46,313 bases of DNA from Oscillospiraceae bacterium (lineage in GTDB: Bacteria > Bacillota > Clostridia > Oscillospirales > Ruminococcaceae): contig JALEJO010000058.1 in the NCBI GenBank assembly GCA_022769365.1, positions 1-46,313 on the forward strand, read 5' to 3'. Below are positions 28,748 through 35,977 of this stretch, one piece after another. The notes below the pieces were generated by a model. It was not told where the DNA came from, did not search any database, and saw only the letters and a list, made by a program, of their open reading frames with translations. The stretch's first letter is position 1; the number at the start of each line of letters is the position of its first letter. Made by a program: the position numbers and the translations under genes.

Positions 28748-28786
28748 TGAAACTTTTCAGGAGTTTTAAAACTCTAATATATAGAA
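28748..28786 (+). promoter_or_regulatory. ECF-type promoter block, downstream copy
   Basis: TGAAACTTTTCA (28748-28759), 11 nt, ACTCTAATATA (28771-28781), then TAGAA. Both conserved boxes are identical to the upstream copy while the spacer differs, as expected for a recognised promoter. AACAATC/GATTGTT, a perfect palindrome (28785-28798), follows. The sigma gene starts 49 nt further on, so it is probably autoregulated. Confidence 0.65.
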
Positions 28787-28834
28787 CAATCGATTGTTTT
28801 TAATTGTGGTAAATAAAGTTTCGGAGGTGATTTG

Positions 28835-29344
28835 ATGAGTATTATTGAAAAGGCTGCAAAAGGCGACAGCGAGGCTTTTATTGAACTTATGGAACAGGAA
28901 AAAGGGAATCTTTATAAAACATCAAGGGCGATATTAAAAAACGACTGGGACAGTGCTGATGCGGTTTCGGAAACAATACTTATCTGCTGGAAAAGCATTT
29001 CAAAACTGAAAAATGAAAAATATTTCAGAACGTGGCTGACAAGAATATGCATAAACTGCTGCAAGCAGATAATAAGGAAAAATAAAGGTTTGGTTTATGT
29101 TGATGATTACACAGGAATTGAACCTTCATATGAAGATAAAAGACCTGATGAAAAATTAATTCCGCAGCTTGCAAAAAAATACAAAATAGTTTGTGATATG
29201 TATTATAATGCAGGTTACAGCATAAAAGAAATTGCAGAGATTCTTGATATGAATGAAAACACCGTTAAAACAAGGCTTTCAAGAGGTAGAGAACAGTTAA
29301 AAAAAATTTATCTTGAAAAGGAGGAAGCTTTATGCCAGAAATGA
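28835..29344 (+). CDS. ECF-type RNA polymerase sigma factor
   Basis: A 169-residue alternative sigma factor with only regions 2 and 4. Region 2 runs from the start through DSADAVSETILICWKSISKL and FRTWLTRICINCCKQ. Region 4 is the helix-turn-helix GYSIKEIAEILDMNENTVKTRLSRGREQL. I choose the ATG at 28835, preceded by GGAGGTGAT at 7 nt; the TTG directly before it is less likely. It overlaps the following gene by 13 nt, as sigma/anti-sigma pairs do. The two TGAAAC blocks upstream suggest positive autoregulation. Confidence 0.93.
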   Translation: MSIIEKAAKGDSEAFIELMEQEKGNLYKTSRAILKNDWDSADAVSETILICWKSISKLKNEKYFRTWLTRICINCCKQIIRKNKGLVYVDDYTGIEPSYEDKRPDEKLIPQLAKKYKIVCDMYYNAGYSIKEIAEILDMNENTVKTRLSRGREQLKKIYLEKEEALCQK

Positions 29345-31098
29345 ACAGAAACGGAAAAATTCCTGATATAGTTGAGAAAAAAATACAGGAAGCATATAGT
29401 CAGATAAGAGAGGAAAGCAAAGTTATGAAAAAAGAAGAAAGCAAAAATATGAATAATGAAAGAAAAGTAAGAAAAACAGTAAGACCAAGAATAATAATTG
29501 CATCTTGTGCAGCGGTTGCAGCTGCGGCAGTATGTGTAACAGCAACAGTTCCGGCATTTGCAAACAATATACCGTTTTTTAAACGTGCATATGAAGTTGT
29601 AACAGGAAATTACCAGAAAAATCCGATAGAGAAAAATGACCTTTCAAAATATTCTGCGACGATTAATGCAGAGTCAACAGGAAAAAATGCAGATATAACA
29701 ATGCAGAGTGCATATTTTGACGGAGAAAATGTTTCACTTGAATTTGTGCTTGTTCCTGAAAGTGACATTTTAAAAAATAATGTTACAAACGTTGAAGCGA
29801 ATATAAAAGCCGATATTGACGGCAATAAACTTTATCTTGATGAATACAGAAAAGATATTCAGACAGATTCAGAGTTAATTGGATTTACAAAAGCAGATGA
29901 CGGCAATTTTTATGCAACAGTTTACTATACAGCAAGTGATTCAAAATATGAAACATCAAAAGAATATGGATTGAATGTTGAAATTTCAGATATTTATGGA
30001 ACAAATAATTTAAAACAAAATTGGGTTCCGGCTGATTCAAATGCTGAATATATGTCTTATGACTACTGCATAGCAGGCGGTTATGAACCTGAAAAAACTG
30101 AGACTTTAAGCGATAAATTCACATTCAACGAAAATATCACAGCAAAAAAACTCGGCACAGATTATGAAGTAAACAAAACAGAAGACGCATTCACTCTTGA
30201 AAAAATTTCAGTTTCGCCATTTTCAACAGATGTTTATATAAAAGGAGTTAAAGGTGATAACGGAATAAGAGTAAAAGACGACAACGGAAACGAGATTGAG
30301 AATATAAGTGCTTTAGATAGCGATAAAATAACATTTGAAACACCGCTTAAATCAGCAAAAAGTCTGACAGTTGAAATTTTTGATGTAAATCAGGACGGTT
30401 TTCCTGCAATTGCTTCATTTAACGTTGATATAAACGGAGGATATGCAGAAAGTATTTCAAATGAATACACAGATGATGATTCAAAAATAGTTTATACTCC
30501 ATCAGAAGATGAACTTAATGCAGTTGTTTCAAAGGTTTCAAATAATGGCTGGGAAGATGTTAAAAACAATGTTAAACCTGAAAAACTCGGAACAAAGATC
30601 AAAGAAATTGATGAGTCAGGCGAAAAAACATATGATGTTTCAATAACAGGTAGTAAAATAGTTGATATGGACGAATATCTTGGCAGCATAGATAGTGACT
30701 ATGCGGACTGGTGCAAAGAATTTTACAAAACAGATATTTCGGATATGAAGATGCTTCTTGTTGACTATAAACTTGAAAATAACAGCAACGAAGATTTAAC
30801 AACATACTTTATGGGATTAAGTTTCCTCCCTAAAGATTTTGTATTCACAGATGGTGTGGATATATTTAATGAACCGCATTATCAGTCGGAAAAAGATAAC
30901 GGCGGTAAATCCTCATATAAATATACACTTAAAGCAAATTCAGAAAGAACTTTAACATATGGTTATCCTGTTACAAAAGAAATGGCAGAAAAAGGTTTCT
31001 ATGCCTTTGGTGCAAAAGATGAAAGCGTTGAACCATCATCATACGAAGATTACACAAACCTTCTCAGAGGAACATATGCACTTCTTGAAATTGAATAA
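29332..31098 (+). CDS. DUF4179-type membrane anti-sigma/sensor protein
   Basis: A 588-residue single-pass membrane protein. Residues 1-53 are cytoplasmic, charged and helical; 54-76 form a membrane helix (IIIASCAAVAAAAVCVTATV); the remaining about 510 residues are outside. Just after the helix is PFFKRAYEVVTGNY, typical of DUF4179 proteins encoded next to sigma factors. The cytoplasmic part probably binds the sigma factor and the large outer part senses a signal. AAGGAGG precedes the ATG inside the sigma gene. The outer domain is longer than in many relatives and its ligand is unknown. There is no ZAS-type HxxxCxxC zinc motif. Confidence 0.82.
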   Translation: MPEMNRNGKIPDIVEKKIQEAYSQIREESKVMKKEESKNMNNERKVRKTVRPRIIIASCAAVAAAAVCVTATVPAFANNIPFFKRAYEVVTGNYQKNPIEKNDLSKYSATINAESTGKNADITMQSAYFDGENVSLEFVLVPESDILKNNVTNVEANIKADIDGNKLYLDEYRKDIQTDSELIGFTKADDGNFYATVYYTASDSKYETSKEYGLNVEISDIYGTNNLKQNWVPADSNAEYMSYDYCIAGGYEPEKTETLSDKFTFNENITAKKLGTDYEVNKTEDAFTLEKISVSPFSTDVYIKGVKGDNGIRVKDDNGNEIENISALDSDKITFETPLKSAKSLTVEIFDVNQDGFPAIASFNVDINGGYAESISNEYTDDDSKIVYTPSEDELNAVVSKVSNNGWEDVKNNVKPEKLGTKIKEIDESGEKTYDVSITGSKIVDMDEYLGSIDSDYADWCKEFYKTDISDMKMLLVDYKLENNSNEDLTTYFMGLSFLPKDFVFTDGVDIFNEPHYQSEKDNGGKSSYKYTLKANSERTLTYGYPVTKEMAEKGFYAFGAKDESVEPSSYEDYTNLLRGTYALLEIE

Positions 31099-31130
31099 TT
31101 TTCCTCTTTAATTACTCTATAAAAAGGCTC

Positions 31131-31313
31131 TTATTAAAAGGGTAGGGCGTGAAACCCCTCAGTCAAGCCGGCGGCTTGCCAGCTCCCCTTTCAGGAGAGC
31201 CTTTGTTTTTTTTGAGAAAGCCTCTCCTGAAAGGAGAGGCGGTGGAGAGGAATTAATCCGTCAGCGAAGCTGACACATTAATTCCTCATTCCTGATTCCT
31301 CACTCCTCATTTT
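31131..31313 (+). repeat. Modular palindromic repeat element, copy 2
   Basis: A shorter version. It holds the shared core ACCCCTCAGTCAAGCC-GGC-GGCTTG then CAGCTCCCCTTTCAGGAGAGCC (31153-31203), a second CTCTCCTGAAAGGAGAG hairpin, the CAGC-GAA-GCTG hairpin, and the AATTCCTCATTCCTGATTCC tract at the right end. Compared with copy 3 it lacks the ACCGTC hairpin arm. It follows the sigma/anti-sigma operon. The remaining sequence to 31378 is AT-rich with no gene. Confidence 0.88.
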
Positions 31314-31378
31314 AGCAATTTGTGCAAAATGCACTATTTTAACATAATAAAATCATTGAAATATTTCTGGTTTATCTA

Positions 31379-31407
31379 TTGCATTTTTTTTCTAAACGTG
31401 GTAAAAT
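31379..31407 (+). promoter_or_regulatory. Promoter of rpsT
   Basis: TTGCAT (31379-31384), 17 nt, TAAAAT (31402-31407) with an extended TGG just before the -10. Confidence 0.75.
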
Positions 31408-31413
31408 AGAATG

Positions 31414-31596
31414 TAGCAATGTGTGCCTCTTAAATCCCGATTGGTACACGAAAATGGTCGTTCCATTTATTTAAAGTACATCATAAAAATGCTTTTCCGT
31501 ATCTGAAGCAGATGTGCAGAATTATTAAAACGATTTTTTAAAGAATACATATTTCAACCTCTTTTGTATTCTTAAATATTCAGGAGGATATAACAA
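31414..31596 (+). promoter_or_regulatory. Long structured leader of rpsT
   Basis: The expected transcript has a leader of about 180 nt. It contains AAATGG/CCATTT and, nearest the gene, AAGAATAC (31541-31548) pairing with GTATTCTT (31566-31573), just upstream of AGGAGG. Ribosomal protein leaders often mediate feedback control. No known leader motif is identified here, so this is inference. Confidence 0.4.
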
Positions 31597-31857
31597 ATGC
31601 CAAATATTAAATCAGCAAAGAAAAGAGTAAAGGTTAACAACACAAAAGCAGCTTTAAACAAAGCAAGAAAGACAAACCTCAAGACAGTTATCAAGAATGC
31701 AGAAAATGCTATTGCTAATTCAGCAGATAACAAGCAGGAAACAGTTGCACTTGCATTAAAGAAAATTGATCAGGCTGCAAACAAGGGTCTTATCCACAAG
31801 AATAAGGCTGCAAGAAAGAAGTCACAGCTTGCTAAGAAGCTTAACGCTGCCGGCTAA
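31597..31857 (+). CDS. rpsT: 30S ribosomal protein S20
   Basis: An 86-residue, lysine/alanine-rich helical protein of the small ribosomal subunit that binds 16S rRNA. It begins PNIKSAKKRVKVNNTKAALN and ends GLIHKNKAARKKSQLAKKLN, both diagnostic of S20. AGGAGG precedes the ATG. It has its own promoter, a long leader and a strong terminator, so it is expressed alone. Confidence 0.97.
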   Translation: MPNIKSAKKRVKVNNTKAALNKARKTNLKTVIKNAENAIANSADNKQETVALALKKIDQAANKGLIHKNKAARKKSQLAKKLNAAG

Positions 31858-31883
31858 TTAAAACCGAATTAAGGTAAATTCAG

Positions 31884-31910
31884 GGCGATCACTTCGGTGG
31901 TCGCCTTTTT
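31884..31910 (+). terminator. Terminator of rpsT
   Basis: GGCGATCAC (31884-31892), a TTCG tetraloop, GTGGTCGCC (31897-31905) with one G-U pair, then TTTTT. Confidence 0.94.
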
Positions 31911-31932
31911 CGATAAAAAAGGAGATACTGCA

Positions 31933-33741
31933 ATGTTTAAATATTTTAGTGAAAGCATTTCCCTGCTGAAAAAATCCATGCGTAATTTAATAATTTTTGA
32001 AATTGTTTTCACTTTTTTGTCGCTGCTTGTTATTGTGCCTGTTATGGGTTTTTCTGTCAATGCAGCAATAAAACTTGCAGGTCTTAAATATCTTACATCA
32101 TATAATATTGTAAGGTTTTTAAAAGTTCCGACAACGTGGTTTGTTTTTCTTTTTCTGATTGTTTTTCTCGTTTTTTATATGCTTATAGAAATTTCAGCGG
32201 TGATACATTGCTTTGCAAATGTTCAGGAAAATAAACAAGTTACTTGTTCAAGAATGATGTCGGTGGGATTTTCTTCCGTAAAGAAAATTTTCAAAAAAAG
32301 TAATTTTCTTATATTGTTTTATGTTTTGCTTTTTATACCGTTTACTCAAATAGTTTTTGTTTCAAGTACATTCAGTTATATCGGAATACCTGATTTTCTG
32401 TCTTATTATATCAATCAGAAATGGATAATTTTTGCAGCTTTTGCAGTTTTGGTTGCGGTGTCGGTTATTTTATCAGGCAGAAGTATTTATATAATACATA
32501 ATTATGTTTTACTTCATCAGGATTTTAAAAAAGCACGTAAAACAAGCAGAATTATTTCCAAAAAAGAACGCTTAAAAAATGCCTTGTTTCTGATATTATG
32601 GAATATATTAATATATGCGGCAATACTTTTTATTCTTGTTATTTTATTTGTTTTGCCCGTTACTGTTTTGCAAAAAACAATAAGCAGCGGATATGTTTCA
32701 AAAGTTGTGCTTATATCTTTAAAGACACTTTTCAAGGCTTTTATATTGATTTTTACACTTTTTTCTGTACCTGTAAACTATTCATTTATAACAGTAAGGT
32801 ATTTTAAAAAGCTTGAAAAAAATGATTTAAATAAAATAATTGTTAAAAATGATAACGAAAGAATAAAAACAAAAAGAAAGTGGATAACTTATGCAGCTTT
32901 CAGCATTATAACAGCGGTTGTTGTTGTAAATGGAGTTTTTTTCAGAACAGGTGGTTTCTCTTCACTTAATTTTTCACTTTTTTCAACCCCTCAGATTTCA
33001 GCACACCGAGGTTATTCATCGGCTGCACCTGAAAATACAGAATATGCCTTTCAGGCTGCAATTGACTGCGGTGCGGATTATATTGAACTTGATGTTCAGG
33101 AAACAAAAGATGGCGAAATTGTTGTTATGCACGACAGCAACCTTAAAAGAACATCGGGCGTGAATGCAGATATATGGAATGTTAATTATTCTGAAATAAG
33201 CGATCTTGATATAGGAAGCTGGTTCGGAAGCGAGTTTTCCGATGCAAGAATTATGAAACTTGAAGATGTTATAAAAATGGCAGGAAATAAAATAAAGCTG
33301 AATATAGAAATAAAACCAACAGGTCACGAAAATCTGATTGTTGAAAAAACAGCTTCACTTATAAGTAAATATGAATTTGAAAACAGATGCTGTGTAACAT
33401 CTTTTTCATATGACATAATACGAAAAATAAAACAGATTAACCCTGATATTAAAACAGCCCTCACGCTGTCTGTGGCATATGGAAACATAGGTTCTCTTGA
33501 GTATGCAGATGCAGTAAGTGTCAATCAGCTTTTCGTTACTAAAAGACTTGTAAGCACCTGTCACAATAATGGTAAAAAAGTTTTTGCGTGGACGGCTGAC
33601 AAATCAGCAGAGATACAAAAGCTCTCTGAACTTAATGTTGATAACATAATAACCGATTACCCTGAAAAAGCTATGAAAATAACATACAGCGTTTATACAG
33701 GAGATACTATTTTTTCTGTTTTGCGTTTTCTGACGAACTGA
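31933..33741 (+). CDS. Membrane-anchored glycerophosphodiester phosphodiesterase
   Basis: Hydrolyses glycerophosphodiesters to glycerol 3-phosphate and an alcohol. Start ATG 31933 follows AAAGGAGA; an upstream GTG in frame lies inside the rpsT terminator and is rejected. The 602-residue protein has an N-terminal membrane domain of about 340 residues with around eight helices (GPDPase_memb type), then a catalytic domain from about 355. Catalytic residues are visible in SAHRGYSSAAPENT, IELDVQETKDGEIVVMHD and NIEIKP, and the C-terminus has AWTADKSAE and DNIITDYPEKA. It may act on lipid- or teichoic-acid-derived substrates at the membrane. It is separated from rpsT only by the terminator. Confidence 0.93.
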   Translation: MFKYFSESISLLKKSMRNLIIFEIVFTFLSLLVIVPVMGFSVNAAIKLAGLKYLTSYNIVRFLKVPTTWFVFLFLIVFLVFYMLIEISAVIHCFANVQENKQVTCSRMMSVGFSSVKKIFKKSNFLILFYVLLFIPFTQIVFVSSTFSYIGIPDFLSYYINQKWIIFAAFAVLVAVSVILSGRSIYIIHNYVLLHQDFKKARKTSRIISKKERLKNALFLILWNILIYAAILFILVILFVLPVTVLQKTISSGYVSKVVLISLKTLFKAFILIFTLFSVPVNYSFITVRYFKKLEKNDLNKIIVKNDNERIKTKRKWITYAAFSIITAVVVVNGVFFRTGGFSSLNFSLFSTPQISAHRGYSSAAPENTEYAFQAAIDCGADYIELDVQETKDGEIVVMHDSNLKRTSGVNADIWNVNYSEISDLDIGSWFGSEFSDARIMKLEDVIKMAGNKIKLNIEIKPTGHENLIVEKTASLISKYEFENRCCVTSFSYDIIRKIKQINPDIKTALTLSVAYGNIGSLEYADAVSVNQLFVTKRLVSTCHNNGKKVFAWTADKSAEIQKLSELNVDNIITDYPEKAMKITYSVYTGDTIFSVLRFLTN

Positions 33742-33872
33742 TTTTATATTTTTTCAGTATTTCCTGGACTTTTTCAAGCTGTTCCATCTGAATTTCAAGC
33801 CTTTTTTCTTCATTTTCATATGGAATATTTATTATTATTTTTTTCAATTTATTTACCACACTTTCAATTAGG
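33707..33872 (-). pseudogene. Possible truncated 3' end of a minus-strand gene
   Basis: On the minus strand a frame is open from the inner edge of repeat copy 3 to a TAG at 33709-33707, giving about 54 codons. The peptide includes IINIPYENEEKRLEI then QMEQLEKVQEILKKYK, with codon use like nearby genes and a likely coiled coil. It has no start codon with a ribosome binding site, and the frame closes inside the repeat. It overlaps the last 35 nt of the phosphodiesterase gene. It may be a remnant cut off by the repeat, or a chance frame. Confidence 0.3.
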
Positions 33873-34167
33873 AATTAGGAGTTAGGAATGAGGAATTAAG
33901 GTGTCGCCTGCGGCGACAAATCTCCCTCTGTCACTTCGTGACATCTCCCCTCGGGGAGATAACCCCTCAGTCAAGCCTTATGGCTTGCCAGCTCCCCTTT
34001 CAGGAGAGCCTTTATTAATCTTTGCAAGTTTTATAAAAAAGTTCCTATTTATAGCCTCCCTTGAAAGGGGAGGGGGACCGTCGGAGACGGTGGAGGGGGT
34101 TAAAATCTGTCAGCGACAGCTGACACCACAATTCCTCATTCCTCACTCCTCATTTCTCATTATAATT
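33865..34167 (+). repeat. Modular palindromic repeat element, copy 3
   Basis: The most complete copy. Left end AATTAGGAATTAGGAG-type tract; TGTCGCC-TGC-GGCGACA (33902-33918); TGTCAC/GTGACA; CTCCCC/GGGGAG; the shared CAAGCC/GGCTTG core (33961-34013); TTGAAAGGGGAGG; ACCGTC-GGA-GACGGT (34077-34091); TGTCAGC/GCTGACA; and an inverted right end of TTCCTCATTCCTCACTCC type. The two ends are thus degenerate terminal inverted repeats, giving a MITE-like outline without a transposase. Open frames inside are products of the repeat and are not genes. Confidence 0.9.
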
Positions 34168-34173
34168 AGGGTC

Positions 34174-34202
34174 TTGATTTTTTTTGCGAAATATAGTATA
34201 AT
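34174..34202 (+). promoter_or_regulatory. Promoter of the DUF2500-like/rex unit
   Basis: TTGATT (34174-34179), 17 nt, TATAAT (34197-34202), immediately after repeat copy 3. Confidence 0.82.
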
Positions 34203-34266
34203 AATCATTGATATATATATATGATAGAAAACAGAATATTATTAAAAAATAAGGAGACAGCTATAT

Positions 34267-34746
34267 ATGAACGGATTTTCTCTTGTGGCGGCAGCGTCCA
34301 ATAAGGAAGCAATGAATCATTTTGTTGTTATAATAGTTGCACTTGCGGTTATACTTATTATTGTTTTAATACTTGGTTCACGCAAAAGCGGATTCAGAAA
34401 ATTTATGGCATGGATGTTTGAAGAAGACCCATCATCGACTCAGCACCAAAATTACCAGAATGGTATGAAAAAAAATGCACGAGTTCCACGAACCGAACTT
34501 GTTATGCTTGTTCAGAAAATAGACGAAAGAAAACGAATTGTTGATGCAAGAGGTCATTCAAGACTGTTTAATGAGTATTATGAACTTATTTTCAGAACAA
34601 GAAAAGGCGAAGCCATACATATCATAACAGATAAAAACACTTTCAGACAGGTTCCATTTAATCAGCAGGGTTCACTTACTTTTATGCATGATGAATTTAT
34701 AAGGTTCAAGTCAGTTAACGGTGTTATTGAGAAAGCAGAAAAATAA
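34267..34746 (+). CDS. Single-pass membrane protein, DUF2500-like
   Basis: A 159-residue protein with one membrane helix at about residues 18-41 (HFVVIIVALAVILIIVLIL) and a soluble domain. The C-terminal block YYELIFRTRKGEAIHIITDK ending GSLTFMHDEFIRFK follows the pattern of DUF2500 proteins (strand, acidic/basic turn, LTFxxxxFxxF). The similarity is by eye only. AAGGAGA precedes the ATG. rex starts 11 nt downstream, so they share a transcript. Function unknown. Confidence 0.65.
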   Translation: MNGFSLVAAASNKEAMNHFVVIIVALAVILIIVLILGSRKSGFRKFMAWMFEEDPSSTQHQNYQNGMKKNARVPRTELVMLVQKIDERKRIVDARGHSRLFNEYYELIFRTRKGEAIHIITDKNTFRQVPFNQQGSLTFMHDEFIRFKSVNGVIEKAEK

Positions 34747-34757
34747 AGGAGAAAAAT

Positions 34758-35402
34758 ATGCAGGAAAACTACGATCAGAGGGTAGTTTCTAAACCTACTT
34801 TAAGAAGACTGCCTGAATATCTTAATTATCTTAATCAACAGTTCAGAAGCGGAAAAACAACGATTTCTGCAACGGCTGTTTCGGCTGATATGAAACTTAA
34901 TGAAGTTCAGGTAAGAAAAGACTTGTCATCAGTCAGCAAAAGCGGCGGAAAGCCGAAAACAGGCTATTTAATAAAAGAACTTATTGATGATATATGCGAT
35001 TATCTTGGTTATACAAATGTTAAAAATGTTATTCTTGTTGGTGTCGGACAGCTTGGCGGTGCGTTGCTTTCATACAAAGGATTTGAGGGCTGCGGACTTA
35101 ATATAATTGCAGCATTCGACTGTCACCCTTCAATAATAGGAATGGATATACACGGAAAAATAGTATATCCCGACAATATGATGAAGCATATTTGCACAAC
35201 ATATAATGTTGAAATAGGAATTATAACAGTTGGTGCGGAAAATGCACAGGAAATATGCGATATGATGATTGAGGCAGGAATAAAAGCTGTTTGGAATTTT
35301 GCACCGGTTCATTTGACTGTACCTGATAATATAACAGTCAGAAATGAAAATCTTGCGGCATCTCTTGCAATTCTTTCAAAACAACTTGAAAAAACAGAAT
35401 AA
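34758..35402 (+). CDS. rex: Redox-sensing transcriptional repressor Rex
   Basis: NADH/NAD+-responsive repressor that controls fermentation genes in Gram-positive bacteria. The 214 residues include the N-terminal winged helix (TLRRLPEYLNYL, then LNEVQVRKDLSSVSKSGGKPKTGY) and a Rossmann domain with GVGQLGGALLSY, which binds the dinucleotide. The C-terminal swapped helix is present. No Rex-type operator (TTGTTAA-N4-TTAACAA) is visible beside it. It is second in a two-gene unit and is followed by a terminator. Confidence 0.96.
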   Translation: MQENYDQRVVSKPTLRRLPEYLNYLNQQFRSGKTTISATAVSADMKLNEVQVRKDLSSVSKSGGKPKTGYLIKELIDDICDYLGYTNVKNVILVGVGQLGGALLSYKGFEGCGLNIIAAFDCHPSIIGMDIHGKIVYPDNMMKHICTTYNVEIGIITVGAENAQEICDMMIEAGIKAVWNFAPVHLTVPDNITVRNENLAASLAILSKQLEKTE

Positions 35403-35409
35403 TTACAGA

Positions 35410-35441
35410 AAAACAGGTGTTGAAAACAACATCTGTTTTTA
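35410..35441 (+). terminator. Terminator of rex
   Basis: AAAACAGGTGTTG pairs with CAACATCTGTTTT (one G-U pair) around AAAA and is followed by TTTT. The stem also contains one copy of the TGTTGAAAA 9-mer. Confidence 0.85.
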
Positions 35442-35717
35442 TTTACAGATGTTAAAAATATCTTGAAAAGTTACAAAATGATACCACTTTTTAACTTTTT
35501 CAACATTTCATAATTCTACAAAAAAACTGCTTTTTTTAGGAGAAATTATAATTTCTGATTTTATTTTAAACTTTTCAACAATTTTTACTGTTGAATTCAC
35601 AACATACGATGTAAAGCAGGTTTTCAACCTTTTCAACAGAGTTTTCAACATAATTTATCTGAAAACAAATGTTTAAAACTTTGTCTTTCAACATTGTGTT
35701 GAAAACAGTGTTGAAAA
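35418..35717. repeat. Cluster of TTTTCAACA 9-mers, DnaA-box-like
   Basis: Seven exact copies within 300 bp: forward at 35497, 35572, 35630 and 35642; reverse (TGTTGAAAA) at 35418, 35697 and 35709. One-mismatch copies lie at 35621 and 35685. Several are spaced exactly 12 bp (35630/35642; 35685/35697/35709). The 9-mer differs from the DnaA box TTATCCACA at two positions. A very AT-rich stretch without genes follows (35740-35870). This gap of 575 bp between rex and rlmB contains no coding sequence that I can support. Confidence 0.75.
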
Positions 35718-35878
35718 GAGGTCAAAAAGACTGTTGATTTAAAGAAAATATGCAAAATAAAGTTCGTTTTTATTATTTAATCAGAATAAATCATATTATC
35801 AGAAATAAATAATTTTCTTGTTTAAAAATGTCAGTTATTGTTGATATAGGCAAAAGTTAAAAGATTTACAAAAACCAC

Positions 35879-35907
35879 TTGTAATTTTTCTGTAACCGTG
35901 TTATAAT
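35879..35907 (+). promoter_or_regulatory. Promoter of rlmB and following genes
   Basis: TTGTAA (35879-35884), 17 nt, TATAAT (35902-35907) with an extended TGT before the -10. Confidence 0.78.
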
Positions 35908-35926
35908 ATTAGTGTAAGTTTTATAT

Positions 35927-35961
35927 AAAGGAGTAGTACGCTTTAATTCAGTTTAAAGTGT
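35927..35961 (+). promoter_or_regulatory. Distant ribosome binding site followed by a hairpin
   Basis: AAAGGAG (35927-35933) is 44 nt from the rlmB ATG, too far for normal initiation. Between them ACGCTTTAA (35938-35946) pairs with TTAAAGTGT (35953-35961), one G-U pair, loop TTCAGT. Folding removes 24 nt and would bring the site to about 20 nt from the start codon. No start codon fits directly after the site. Confidence 0.45.
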
Positions 35962-35977
35962 ATATTTAATAAATACC

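Noticed and set aside
33901-34224. A 107-codon plus-strand open frame
   Set aside because: It covers repeat copy 3 and has no ribosome binding site; its sequence is a translation of hairpin modules.
35418-35977. Chromosomal replication origin (oriC)
   Set aside because: The box cluster and AT-rich stretch look like one, but dnaA, dnaN and other origin genes are absent, no canonical TTATCCACA box is seen in the gap, and most genes on both sides point the same way, whereas direction usually flips at the origin.
34758-35977. Rex operator near rex
   Set aside because: No TTGTTAA-N4-TTAACAA-like palindrome is visible upstream or downstream; the TTTTCAACA motif does not match it.
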